Part shown: positions 56,874 through 64,000 of the stretch, in pieces
How the letters are laid out: each line of letters starts with the position of its first letter
Position numbering within the stretch: the stretch's first letter is position 1
Assembly: GCF_003686955.1 (NCBI RefSeq)
Contig: NZ_RCVM01000002.1
Span: 62,001 to 126,000 of the forward strand
From: Streptococcus hillyeri
Lineage (GTDB): Bacteria; Bacillota; Bacilli; Lactobacillales; Streptococcaceae
Direction: 5' to 3'
DNA: 64,000 nt
Made by a program: the position numbers and the translations under genes
The notes under the pieces: generated by a model
Database searches by the model: none
What the model was told of the DNA's origin: nothing
Seen by the model: only the letters and a program-made list of their open reading frames with translations

Positions 56874-59405
56874 ATGTCAGTAGAACATCTGATAACTAAA
56901 TTTATCCCAGAAAATTATAATCTTTTCTTGGATATTGATCGCTCAACTAAAACCTTTAATGGTAACGTTGCTATCAGTGGTGAAGCATTGGATAATCAAA
57001 TGTCATTGCATCAAAAAGATTTGACTATTACCTCTGTTTTACTTGATAATGAAAAATTAGCCTTCCACATGGATGACGAGAATGAAGCTGTGCACATTGA
57101 ATTGCCAGAAACAGGTAGTTTGACACTTGTCGTGGAATTCTCAGGAAAAATCACAGATAATATGTCTGGGATTTACCCATCTTATTACACAGTTGATGGG
57201 GTTAAAAAAGAGATTATTTCAACGCAATTTGAAAGTCACTTTGCTCGTCAAGCCTTTCCATGTATTGATGAACCAGAAGCGAAAGCAACATTTGATTTTT
57301 CATTGAAATTTGATCAGGTAGAGGGTGACATTGCCTTGTCAAACATGCCTGAAATCAATGTTGAACGTCGCCAAGAAACTGGTATTTGGACCTTTGCGAC
57401 AACACCACGTATGTCATCGTACCTTTTAGCCTTTGCATTCGGTGAGTTGCATGGAAAAACGACCTATACTAAAAATGGGACACTCGTTGGTTCGTATGCA
57501 ACAATTGCTCATAAACCAACTGAACTTGACTTTTCACTTGACATTGCCGTACGTGTGATTGAGTTTTACGAAGATTACTTTGGTGTCAAATACCCAATTC
57601 CACAATGTCTTCACGTTGGTTTGCCAGATTTCTCAGCTGGTGCGATGGAAAACTGGGGACTTGTTACTTACCGCGAAGTGTACCTTCTTGTTGATGAAAA
57701 TTCAACTGTTTCAAGTCGTCAACAGGTTGCACTTGTTATCGCCCACGAAGTGGCTCACCAATGGTTTGGTAACCTTGTGACAATGAAGTGGTGGGACGAC
57801 CTTTGGTTAAATGAGTCATTTGCCAATATGATGGAGTATGTGGCTATTGATGCCATTGAGCCAACATGGAATATCTTTGAAGACTTCCAGACATCAGGTG
57901 TTCAAGCTGCTCTTAAACGTGATGCAACAGATGGTGTGCAATCAGTACACGTTGCCGTGAATCATCCAGATGAGATTAATACCTTATTTGACCCAGCTAT
58001 CGTTTATGCCAAAGGTAGCCGCCTCATGCACATGCTACGCCGTTGGTTAGGTGACGACGATTTCCGTGCAGGGCTTAAAATTTACTTTGAGCGTCACCAA
58101 TATGGTAATACTATTGGACGTGACCTATGGAATGCCTTGTCTGAAGCATCAGGTCGTGATGTGGCAGGATTTATGGATGCTTGGTTAGAGCAACCAGGAT
58201 ACCCATTGGTAACTGCAAAAGTGGAAGATGACCAATTGGTACTGTCTCAAGAACAATTCTTTATTGGAGAAAATGAGCCTAAGAATCGTCTTTGGCCTGT
58301 TCCACTCAACAGTAACTGGAGCGAATTACCAGATACGTTGACAGAAGAAAAACTTGTCATTCCAAATTTCAGCCAATTAGCTGCTAATAAAGAGCCTCTA
58401 CAGTTAAACACAGGAAACACGTCACACTATTTGACGGCTTATCAAGGTGAATTGTTAGACAACCTTTTGAGCGGATGGGCTAATTTAGATAAAATTTCTA
58501 AACTTCAAGTCTTGCAAGAGCGCCGCCTTTTAGCAGAAAGTGGAGTGATCTCTTACAGTGAATTAGTGTCACTTGTCTCTGGAATGACAGAAGAAACTGA
58601 TTCAGCAGTCCTAGGAGCACTTTCACAAGTTCTTGGTGGATTGAAGCAATTCATTGATGAAGGTAGTGAAGAGGAGAAAGTCTTCCAAGCTATTATTTCT
58701 GATATCTTTGCGAAAAACTACGCTCGTCTTGGGTTTGAGAAAAAAGAGGGTGAGTCAGATGAAGACGAACTTACTCGTGAATTTGCAGTAGCTTACATGC
58801 TTTACGCAGGTTATGAAGATGCTGTTGAAAAGGCTAAGGAACTCTTTGAAGCGCATAAAGACAACATTGCTTCTCTTCCAGCAGCAGTACGTTCAGATGT
58901 CTTGATTAATCAAGTGAAACATGATGAGACCAAAGAATTGACAGACTTGTTATTGGATACTTACGCAACGACAACTGATGGTGTCTTCCAACGTCAATTA
59001 ATTGCAGCTTTAGCAGAAACTAAGCAGACCTCTGTGTTGGAAACAGTAGTTGCTGCCTTTGAAAATAAAGATATTGTCAAGCCACAAGACTTGTCTATCT
59101 GGTATGCGACCTTCTTGCGTAAATCATTTGCTCAAGAAACCGTTTGGACATGGGCGCGCCAAGATTGGGAATGGATTAAAGGAGCACTCGGTGGTGATAT
59201 GAGCTTTGATAAGTTTGTCATTATTCCATCAGCAATCTTTAAAACAGAAGAGCGCTTAGCTGAATATAAAGCCTTCTTTGAACCACTCTTGTCTGACATG
59301 GCATTAAGCCGTAACATTGCAATGGGAATTAAAGAAATTGCAGCACGAGCTGAACTTGTGAAAAATAATAAAGCCGCTGTATCAGCTGCCTTGTTGAAAA
59401 AATAA
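56874..59405 (+). CDS. pepN: Aminopeptidase N (M1 family)
   Basis: An 843-residue zinc aminopeptidase starting at ATG 56874 behind TAGGAGA. GAMEN exopeptidase motif at 256-260, HEVAH zinc ligands at 291-295, third ligand E314 in LNESFANMMEY. A C-terminal helical domain follows. It has no signal peptide and is the cytoplasmic general aminopeptidase of lactic acid bacteria. It lies between two copies of repeat B, upstream of ciaRH as in pneumococcus. Confidence 0.97.
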   Translation: MSVEHLITKFIPENYNLFLDIDRSTKTFNGNVAISGEALDNQMSLHQKDLTITSVLLDNEKLAFHMDDENEAVHIELPETGSLTLVVEFSGKITDNMSGIYPSYYTVDGVKKEIISTQFESHFARQAFPCIDEPEAKATFDFSLKFDQVEGDIALSNMPEINVERRQETGIWTFATTPRMSSYLLAFAFGELHGKTTYTKNGTLVGSYATIAHKPTELDFSLDIAVRVIEFYEDYFGVKYPIPQCLHVGLPDFSAGAMENWGLVTYREVYLLVDENSTVSSRQQVALVIAHEVAHQWFGNLVTMKWWDDLWLNESFANMMEYVAIDAIEPTWNIFEDFQTSGVQAALKRDATDGVQSVHVAVNHPDEINTLFDPAIVYAKGSRLMHMLRRWLGDDDFRAGLKIYFERHQYGNTIGRDLWNALSEASGRDVAGFMDAWLEQPGYPLVTAKVEDDQLVLSQEQFFIGENEPKNRLWPVPLNSNWSELPDTLTEEKLVIPNFSQLAANKEPLQLNTGNTSHYLTAYQGELLDNLLSGWANLDKISKLQVLQERRLLAESGVISYSELVSLVSGMTEETDSAVLGALSQVLGGLKQFIDEGSEEEKVFQAIISDIFAKNYARLGFEKKEGESDEDELTREFAVAYMLYAGYEDAVEKAKELFEAHKDNIASLPAAVRSDVLINQVKHDETKELTDLLLDTYATTTDGVFQRQLIAALAETKQTSVLETVVAAFENKDIVKPQDLSIWYATFLRKSFAQETVWTWARQDWEWIKGALGGDMSFDKFVIIPSAIFKTEERLAEYKAFFEPLLSDMALSRNIAMGIKEIAARAELVKNNKAAVSAALLKK

Positions 59406-59419
59406 AAAAAGATGAAAAG

Positions 59420-59603
59420 AGGTTGGGACATAAATATCTCAACCTTCTATTTTTAATGGTAATAACAGATTGACGCAGTGGTTGATTGGAGGTCCTAAAC
59501 CCTTGCTACGCAATCGTTAGCGGCCATCCTAATTAACTGTGCGGAGGTGGGACGACGAAGTCAATTTCTTCGAAATCATGACTTCTGTCCCACTCTCTTT
59601 TTA
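59420..59603 (+). repeat. Intergenic repeat, family B, copy 2
   Basis: A 184 bp copy in the same orientation as copy 1, with the hairpins GGTTGGGACA...TATCTCAACC and GAGGTGGGAC...GTCCCACTCTC. Between them is TTGACGCAGTGGTTGATTGG, shared with copy 1. The loops differ by paired substitutions (e.g. GACGAAATC versus GACGAAGTC). Confidence 0.85.
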
Positions 59604-59673
59604 GCTCTGTTTAAGAAAAGTATCATAAACTTAATGTATCCTAAATTTAGTTGAGTATGAGAACAGTTAAGCG

Positions 59674-59682
59674 TGTTATAAT
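59674..59682 (+). promoter_or_regulatory. Extended -10 promoter of ciaRH
   Basis: TG-t-TATAAT with TATAAT at 59677-59682, 29 bp before the ciaR start codon. I did not find a clear CiaR direct-repeat box (TTTAAG-N5-TTTAAG) here. Confidence 0.5.
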
Positions 59683-59711
59683 TAATTCAAGAGATAAAAG
59701 AGGTGGTTGTA

Positions 59712-60386
59712 ATGATTAAAATTTTACTTGTTGAAGATGATTTGAGTTTATCAAATTCTGTGTTTGATTTTTTAGATGATGGTTTTGCTGATGTCATACA
59801 GGTTTTTGATGGTGCTGAGGGTATTTATGAAGCTGAATCAGGTATTTATGATTTAATCCTTTTAGACCTCATGTTGCCTGAAAAAAATGGGTTTCAGGTG
59901 TTGAAAGAAATACGTGAAAAGGGGATTACAACCCCAGTTCTTATCATGACAGCTAAAGAAAGTCTTGATGATAAGGGGCATGGCTTTGAATTAGGGGCGG
60001 ATGATTACCTCACAAAGCCATTCTACCTAGAAGAGTTAAAAATGCGTATACAAGCACTATTGAAGCGTTCTGGGAAATTAACAGATAATAACCTGGTTTA
60101 TGGAAATGTCTCTGTCGATTTGACGACCAATAGAACAACTGTTGATGATGCTGAAGTGGAATTATTGGGTAAAGAATTTGAATTGCTGGTTTATTTCTTG
60201 CAAAACCAGAATGTTATCCTGCCTAAGACACAAATTTTTGATCGTCTGTGGGGATTTGACAGTGATACCACAATTTCTGTTGTCGAGGTTTATGTGTCTA
60301 AAATTCGTAAAAAATTAAAAGGGTCTGATTTTGGAGAGAACCTTCAAACCTTGCGAAGTGTGGGGTATATTTTAAAAAATGGTTAA
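59712..60386 (+). CDS. ciaR: Response regulator CiaR
   Basis: A 224-residue OmpR-type regulator. ATG 59712 follows AGAGGTGG; the in-frame GTG 9 nt earlier overlaps that Shine-Dalgarno. The receiver domain has acidic D9/D10 and phosphoacceptor D52 (LILLDLMLP), and the winged-helix DNA-binding domain ends [12 protein letters not shown]. The sequence agrees closely with what I remember of pneumococcal CiaR ([27 protein letters not shown] core). CiaRH governs competence, beta-lactam tolerance and stress. Overlaps ciaH by 8 nt. Confidence 0.96.
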   Translation: MIKILLVEDDLSLSNSVFDFLDDGFADVIQVFDGAEGIYEAESGIYDLILLDLMLPEKNGFQVLKEIREKGITTPVLIMTAKESLDDKGHGFELGADDYLTKPFYLEELKMRIQALLKRSGKLTDNNLVYGNVSVDLTTNRTTVDDAEVELLGKEFELLVYFLQNQNVILPKTQIFDRLWGFDSDTTISVVEVYVSKIRKKLKGSDFGENLQTLRSVGYILKNG

Positions 60387-61686
60387 AATCGTAACGTTGT
60401 GGCGAACAGATAAGGAAAATCCCAAAACCTTTTTAAGATTTCTATCTGTTTTTACCGGCATTTTCTTTGTGATGACGGTTATTATTCTTCAAGTCATTCG
60501 GATGGGCATTTATTCGTCTGTTGATACCAGTCTGACAAATGCAGTGGCTTCGGTAGATGCATACGTTAATATGGCAATGACACGTAATTTTTATGTTAAT
60601 AATACTGATACAGCAGTCATTATCGAAGCTTTTCCCAATAAGGAAAAACCCAAAGAGAAAATGATGAACGTGGATGCCCTCTTTTATGATGAGAATGGTA
60701 ATCTTTTTAATACAGCGGATGCTTTTTCCAATTTTTCTAATGTTGCCTTAAATGTCAAACATCTCGGAAAAATTATCGAAGGAGATACAGTGAGTCCCTA
60801 TGGTCAGCTTGAAAGCTATCATGCTATTACGGTAGCAGTTGATAATGCGAGTTATCCGCAGGTTAAGTATGCAACATTTTTGGTCAGTATTAAACAAATT
60901 GAAGAGTCAACCAAACGCTCCTTCACCATCATTATGACGGTTATGATACTCTTTTGGTTTGTCTCTATAGGTGTGAGTGTCTATTTAGCCTATTGGTCTC
61001 GTAAGCCGATTGTAGAAAGTTATGAGAAGCAAAAAAGTTTTGTTGAAAATGCCAGTCATGAATTGCGGACGCCTTTGGCAGTGTTACAAAATCGCTTAGA
61101 GTCGCTGTTTAGAAGACCTGACTCGACGGTTTTGGAAAATAGTGAGAATATTGCATCCAGTTTGGAAGAAGTCAGAAATATGCGACTGTTAACAACGAAT
61201 CTCCTTAACCTTGCACGTAGAGATGATGGTCTACAATTAGAAATAACAGAGATTTCACCAACTTTCTTTTCTGATATTTTTAACAATTATCAGATGATTG
61301 CTGAAGATGCCCAGAAGGAATTTACAAGTCAAAATCTTGTTAATCGTAGTATTAAATCTGATAAAACTTTACTGAAACAATTGATGACAATTCTTTTTGA
61401 TAATGCTGTGAAATATACCAGTGATGACGGAAAGATTCATTTTGAAGTGCGAACGACAGATAAACATTTTTATATCACAGCAATGGATGATGGTTTTGGT
61501 ATCAAAGATGAGGATAAAAAGAAAGTCTTTGATAGATTTTACCGTGTTGACAAGGCAAGAACACGTCAAAAAGGTGGTTTTGGTTTAGGCTTGTCCTTGG
61601 CAAAACAAATTACAGATTCTCTTGGAGGACAAATCACAATAAAAGATAATACGCCAAAAGGAAGCATTTTTGAAGTGAAGTTATAA
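60379..61686 (+). CDS. ciaH: Sensor histidine kinase CiaH
   Basis: A 435-residue protein with two membrane helices (about 20-40 and 183-206) enclosing an extracellular sensor domain. The HisKA box [13 protein letters not shown] puts the phosphohistidine at H227. N, G1 and G2 boxes follow ([24 protein letters not shown]). Partner of CiaR. It overlaps ciaR by 8 nt. Confidence 0.95.
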   Translation: MVKIVTLWRTDKENPKTFLRFLSVFTGIFFVMTVIILQVIRMGIYSSVDTSLTNAVASVDAYVNMAMTRNFYVNNTDTAVIIEAFPNKEKPKEKMMNVDALFYDENGNLFNTADAFSNFSNVALNVKHLGKIIEGDTVSPYGQLESYHAITVAVDNASYPQVKYATFLVSIKQIEESTKRSFTIIMTVMILFWFVSIGVSVYLAYWSRKPIVESYEKQKSFVENASHELRTPLAVLQNRLESLFRRPDSTVLENSENIASSLEEVRNMRLLTTNLLNLARRDDGLQLEITEISPTFFSDIFNNYQMIAEDAQKEFTSQNLVNRSIKSDKTLLKQLMTILFDNAVKYTSDDGKIHFEVRTTDKHFYITAMDDGFGIKDEDKKKVFDRFYRVDKARTRQKGGFGLGLSLAKQITDSLGGQITIKDNTPKGSIFEVKL

Positions 61687-62130
61687 AGAAAGGTTAAAGT
61701 GTTTTAGCTTTAAAATAGTAAACTCGATTAAGATAAATTGTCTCAGTCACAAAGAATTTCCCTTCAACATATGGTTGTTTTATAATATCTTATTGCTGGT
61801 AGTTTCTGCAATCATTACGAGCGACGAAGTCGCCACAACTAGCACTTTCCGCAGTGGTGATAACACTAAAACTAATAAGTTTTAGTGTGTGGGGCTGAAA
61901 TTGTCCAGTGGACAGTTTCAGCCTGAGCTTAGAAACCAGAGAGCGAAGGAGACCTAGGCTTGCCAAGAAGGAATGGAACTCTGTAGGAGTGGAGGTTCTG
62001 ACACTGACTTCGTCAGCTTCATTTCCCACCTCAAAAGGTCTCCCAGACCTTTTGAACGCCCCACACCACATTAGGAGAAGTGCTAACAAAAATACTAAAT
62101 AAAAACTAATTGACTTTAAAAGAGCAGGTC
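61687..62130. other. Gene-free stretch after ciaH with a remnant of repeat A
   Basis: It contains a perfect hairpin ACACTAAAAC-taataa-GTTTTAGTGT (61863-61890), the remnant A5 (61889-62067) and a bidirectional terminator (62115-62151). Antisense frames of about 100 codons run through these hairpins and are not credible genes. Confidence 0.6.
61889..62067 (+). repeat. Family A repeat, degraded copy 5
   Basis: It keeps the hairpin TGAAAtTGTCCagtGGACAGTTTCA, the GACACTGACTTCGTCAGC hairpin and TTCATTTCCCACCTCAAAAG followed by GTCTcccAGAC. Both TACT ends and the central stem are lost. The block is flanked by GTGTGGGG (61887) and CCCCACAC (62059). Confidence 0.7.
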
Positions 62131-62151
62131 CTAGGATTCTGCTCTTTTAAG
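62115..62151. terminator. Bidirectional terminator
   Basis: CTTTAAAAGAGCAG-gtcctaggatt-CTGCTCTTTTAAGG. The stop codon of the minus-strand gene lies in its loop. Confidence 0.85.
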
Positions 62152-62652
62152 GTCTATAATAAATTGATCAATAGCTCTTTGATTGGTGAGCATGATGGCT
62201 TTTTCGCGATAGGTTTGACAAATAGTATGAAACAGCCGCAGCCGTTTGGGTCTACGAGAATGAAAGAGTGCAAAGTACAGAAAATTCCAATTTAGTTTTT
62301 CTGGACAGCCGATGGCCCTGTCAGACCGATTTTTCCCACGATAATTGAAGTAGCGTTTCAAAATACGGTAGAAAGTAGCCCGACGATTTAGATTAAGATA
62401 AATAATCAAATCTGCCTGAGCTAATCTTTCTTCGAAAAGAAACTTTGAATAAATCCCATCAATGACCCAAGAGCTATTGTGAGATAAAAAATCGAATAAT
62501 TTTTCTGTGAAGTCCTCGGGAGCACGATTTTCCCAGTTAGGTAAAAATTGGAGTGTATCTAAATGAAGACAGGGAATATTATAATGATGAGCCAGTTTTT
62601 TGGCTAATGTTGATTTACCAGATCCACTATGTCCAATAATGATAATTTTCAT
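62131..62652 (-). CDS. Small P-loop kinase, FlaR/topology-modulation-like
   Basis: A 173-residue protein. The N-terminal P-loop is [18 protein letters not shown], followed by CLHLDTLQFLPNW, WVIDGIYSKFLFEERL and a basic Arg-rich lid. This matches proteins annotated as DNA topology modulation protein FlaR or adenylate-kinase-like. The true substrate is not established. It is separated from rpsT by a terminator. Confidence 0.8.
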   Translation of the reverse strand: MKIIIIGHSGSGKSTLAKKLAHHYNIPCLHLDTLQFLPNWENRAPEDFTEKLFDFLSHNSSWVIDGIYSKFLFEERLAQADLIIYLNLNRRATFYRILKRYFNYRGKNRSDRAIGCPEKLNWNFLYFALFHSRRPKRLRLFHTICQTYREKAIMLTNQRAIDQFIIDLKRAES

Positions 62653-62673
62653 AAACTTACCTCGTAAGGAGAC

Positions 62674-62698
62674 AAAAAAACGACCCTAAGGTCGTTCT
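62674..62698 (-). terminator. Terminator after rpsT
   Basis: On the minus strand, AACGACC-tta-GGGTCGTT then TTTTT. Confidence 0.85.
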
Positions 62699-62702
62699 AA
62701 AA

Positions 62703-62936
62703 TTAACCAAGTTTAGCAGCAAGACGTGCTTTATCGCGGCTTGCTTTGTTTGCGTGAATCAAACCTTTAGTAGCGGCTTTATCGATGCTTGAAGAAGCAG
62801 CACGGAGAAGCTCTTCAGATGGGTTTGCTTCAAAAGCTTTGATAGCAGTACGCATAGCTGATTTTTGAGCTGAGTTTTGAGCGTTTTGTTTAACGGTTTT
62901 CTCAGCGCGTTTGATAGCTGATTTAATGTTTGCCAA
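62703..62936 (-). CDS. rpsT: 30S ribosomal protein S20
   Basis: A 77-residue basic helical protein binding 16S rRNA. The start is TTG at 62936 ([19 protein letters not shown]), placed by the conserved N-terminus and the Shine-Dalgarno GGGAGGT just before it; a longer ATG frame would lack both. In E. coli rpsT also has a weak start (UUG) used for autoregulation, so the same may hold. It lies 67 nt after coaA. Confidence 0.96.
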   Translation of the reverse strand: MANIKSAIKRAEKTVKQNAQNSAQKSAMRTAIKAFEANPSEELLRAASSSIDKAATKGLIHANKASRDKARLAAKLG

Positions 62937-63003
62937 TGTTCTTACCTCCCTTTTTACTAACCTCCTTATTATATAGAAAAAGCAGTCGTTTGGCAAGCCT
63001 AAA

Positions 63004-63924
63004 TTACTTTTTCAGGTAAATTTCATCAATTTTATGATCTTCAGACTTGTGTAAAATCAATTCAGCACGATTTCGAGTCGGCTCGATATATTTCTCAAGA
63101 TTAACGAGATTGATACTTTTCCATATGTTTTTGGCGAAAGCTAGCGCTTCGTCAGCAGACCATTCTGTAAAGCGGTGGTAGTAGTTCGTCGTATCCATTT
63201 TTGCTAAATCAAGCAGAGCCTTGAAACGCTCCAGATACCAATTTTCAATGTGTTTACTATCAGCATCAATATAGATAGAAAAATCAAAATAATCACTCAT
63301 ATAAAGGCGTTCATTTTGTGGGTTTTGAAAAACATTAATACCTTCAACAATTAAAAAGTCTGGTGCTGAAAGGGTCTGTTGTTTATTAGGAACAATATCA
63401 TAAATCTCATGAGAATAGACAGGAATAGAAGCTTCAGCTCCGCTTTTCATGGCATCTAAAAAATTGATGAGTAATTCCATATTATAACTTTCAGGAAAGC
63501 CTTTTTTGTTTAAAATATTTCGCTCAGTCAGTACCTTGTTGGGGTAAAGAAAGCCATCGGTTGTGACCATTTCAACCTTACTGTGCTTGTAAGTTCGTGT
63601 TAACAAGAGTTGTAGGAGACGACTGGTCGTTGATTTTCCTACTGCCACAGACCCTGAAACACCAATGATAAAAGGACGTTTTCCAACATCTTTTTGTAGA
63701 AAGATCCCTTTTGAGAAGGCTAAATTTTCTTGGTGATGCTTATAAATCTGAATAAGACTAATCAGAGGAAGGTAGATATCGATAACATCTTGTATATTTA
63801 TTTTATCGTTAAGGGATTTGATATTTTCTAATTCTTCCTCTGTCAATAGTGGTGTAGTGGTTTGATGGAGGTCTTGCCATCGAAGTCGCGAAATTTTTTC
63901 AAAATTTATAAATTCATTTGTCAT
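63004..63924 (-). CDS. coaA: Pantothenate kinase (type I, CoaA)
   Basis: A 306-residue P-loop kinase, first step of coenzyme A synthesis from pantothenate. The P-loop is [12 protein letters not shown] (88-99). [20 protein letters not shown] and [11 protein letters not shown] are family motifs. The rest of the pathway (coaB, coaC, panT) lies at about 21-22 kb. The start codon is 6 nt after an extended -10 box and has no Shine-Dalgarno. Confidence 0.96.
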   Translation of the reverse strand: MTNEFINFEKISRLRWQDLHQTTTPLLTEEELENIKSLNDKINIQDVIDIYLPLISLIQIYKHHQENLAFSKGIFLQKDVGKRPFIIGVSGSVAVGKSTTSRLLQLLLTRTYKHSKVEMVTTDGFLYPNKVLTERNILNKKGFPESYNMELLINFLDAMKSGAEASIPVYSHEIYDIVPNKQQTLSAPDFLIVEGINVFQNPQNERLYMSDYFDFSIYIDADSKHIENWYLERFKALLDLAKMDTTNYYHRFTEWSADEALAFAKNIWKSINLVNLEKYIEPTRNRAELILHKSEDHKIDEIYLKK

Positions 63925-63930
63925 AGTGCC

Positions 63931-63939
63931 ATTATAGCA
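63931..63939 (-). promoter_or_regulatory. Extended -10 promoter of coaA-rpsT (leaderless)
   Basis: On the minus strand TG-c-TATAAT, then six bases to the ATG. No -35 visible. Confidence 0.65.
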
Positions 63940-63977
63940 CTTTTTCTTAATAATCTGAGCTCATAGGGTGTTTTTAA

Positions 63978-64000
63978 ATGGAAAAAGCAAATAACTTTTA
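63978..64000 (+). CDS. Possible 5' end of a plus-strand gene (divergent from coaA)
   Basis: ATG GAA AAA GCA AAT AAC begins at 63978 and runs off the window. AGGGTG lies about 10 nt upstream. Other streptococci have a methyltransferase gene divergent from coaA, but seven codons are too few to identify anything. Confidence 0.3.

Noticed and set aside
59604..59711. CiaR autoregulatory box upstream of ciaR
   Set aside because: Only half-sites (TTTAAG at 59609; GTTAAG-cgtgt-TATAAT) are present, not the direct repeat TTTAAG-N5-TTTAAG.
61790..62102. Open frames of up to 99 codons on both strands after ciaH
   Set aside because: They run through perfect inverted repeats of the family A remnant and have no homology I recognise.
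1..64000. CRISPR array, tRNA or rRNA genes, prophage or integrase
   Set aside because: No regularly spaced direct repeats, no cloverleaf-like or rRNA sequence, and no phage or integrase genes were seen.

Overview
This window is chromosomal DNA of a Streptococcus. The gene neighbourhoods are typical of the genus: pepN-ciaR-ciaH, coaA-rpsT, tdk-prfA-prmC-sua5, pstS-C-A-B1-B2-phoU, truB-ribF-spx, lspA-rluD-pyrR, and coaB-coaC-panT. The base composition is AT-rich, the promoters are TATAAT-like, and there is an LPxTG surface protein with a streptococcal C5a-peptidase-like layout. I could not fix the species from sequence alone. Almost everything is core housekeeping sequence. The accessory part is one IS200-type element, two decayed genes, and several families of intergenic repeats.

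Layout. 1-5.8 kb: the end of thiI, rplU-rpmA behind an L21 leader, a GNAT protein, a LysR regulator, and lspA-rluD. 5.8-12.8 kb: a pyrimidine cluster (pyrR, pyrB, carA, carB) carrying four PyrR-type hairpins. 12.8-18.1 kb: a TraX-like membrane protein and a 1138-residue cell-wall-anchored subtilase. 18.1-22.5 kb: a deoxynucleoside kinase and, on the minus strand, coaB-coaC-panT and pgm. 22.5-28.6 kb: a zinc/iron-cluster protein, a YbjQ protein, a CPBP protease, uvrB, DUF1697 and SH3-like genes, and tdk. 28.6-34.9 kb: prfA-prmC-sua5 followed by small enzymes (NADAR, GNAT x2, Nudix, PHP phosphatase, metallophosphoesterase). 34.9-43.1 kb: glyA, a nucleoid-associated protein, a lysozyme-like protein, a heterodimeric ABC exporter, the IS200 element and a truncated TPR regulator. 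43.2-46.8 kb: asd-dapA, a GNAT, a stand-alone ATP-cone protein and a DUF1858/DUF438 pseudogene. 46.8-51.5 kb: truB-ribF, spx, UPF0223, an IMPase and an rRNA methyltransferase. 51.6-56.7 kb: the high-affinity phosphate system. 56.8-64 kb: pepN, ciaRH, a small P-loop kinase, rpsT and coaA.

The most interesting material is between the genes. A family of 350-512 bp non-coding elements (four near-complete copies and one remnant) has imperfect terminal inverted repeats of about 20-24 bp starting TACT, apparent TA target sites, and a series of internal hairpins whose arms co-vary between copies. It looks like a MITE-type element. A second 183 bp repeat flanks pepN on both sides, and a 118 bp unit is tandemly repeated directly before prfA, which has no visible Shine-Dalgarno. 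Five genes (lysR, coaB, truB, the RsmF-like gene, coaA) have a -10 box only 6-7 nt before the start codon and no Shine-Dalgarno, which predicts leaderless transcripts.

Limits: family assignments come from motif recognition and memory of homologues, with no searches or folding runs. Promoters and terminators were read by eye.
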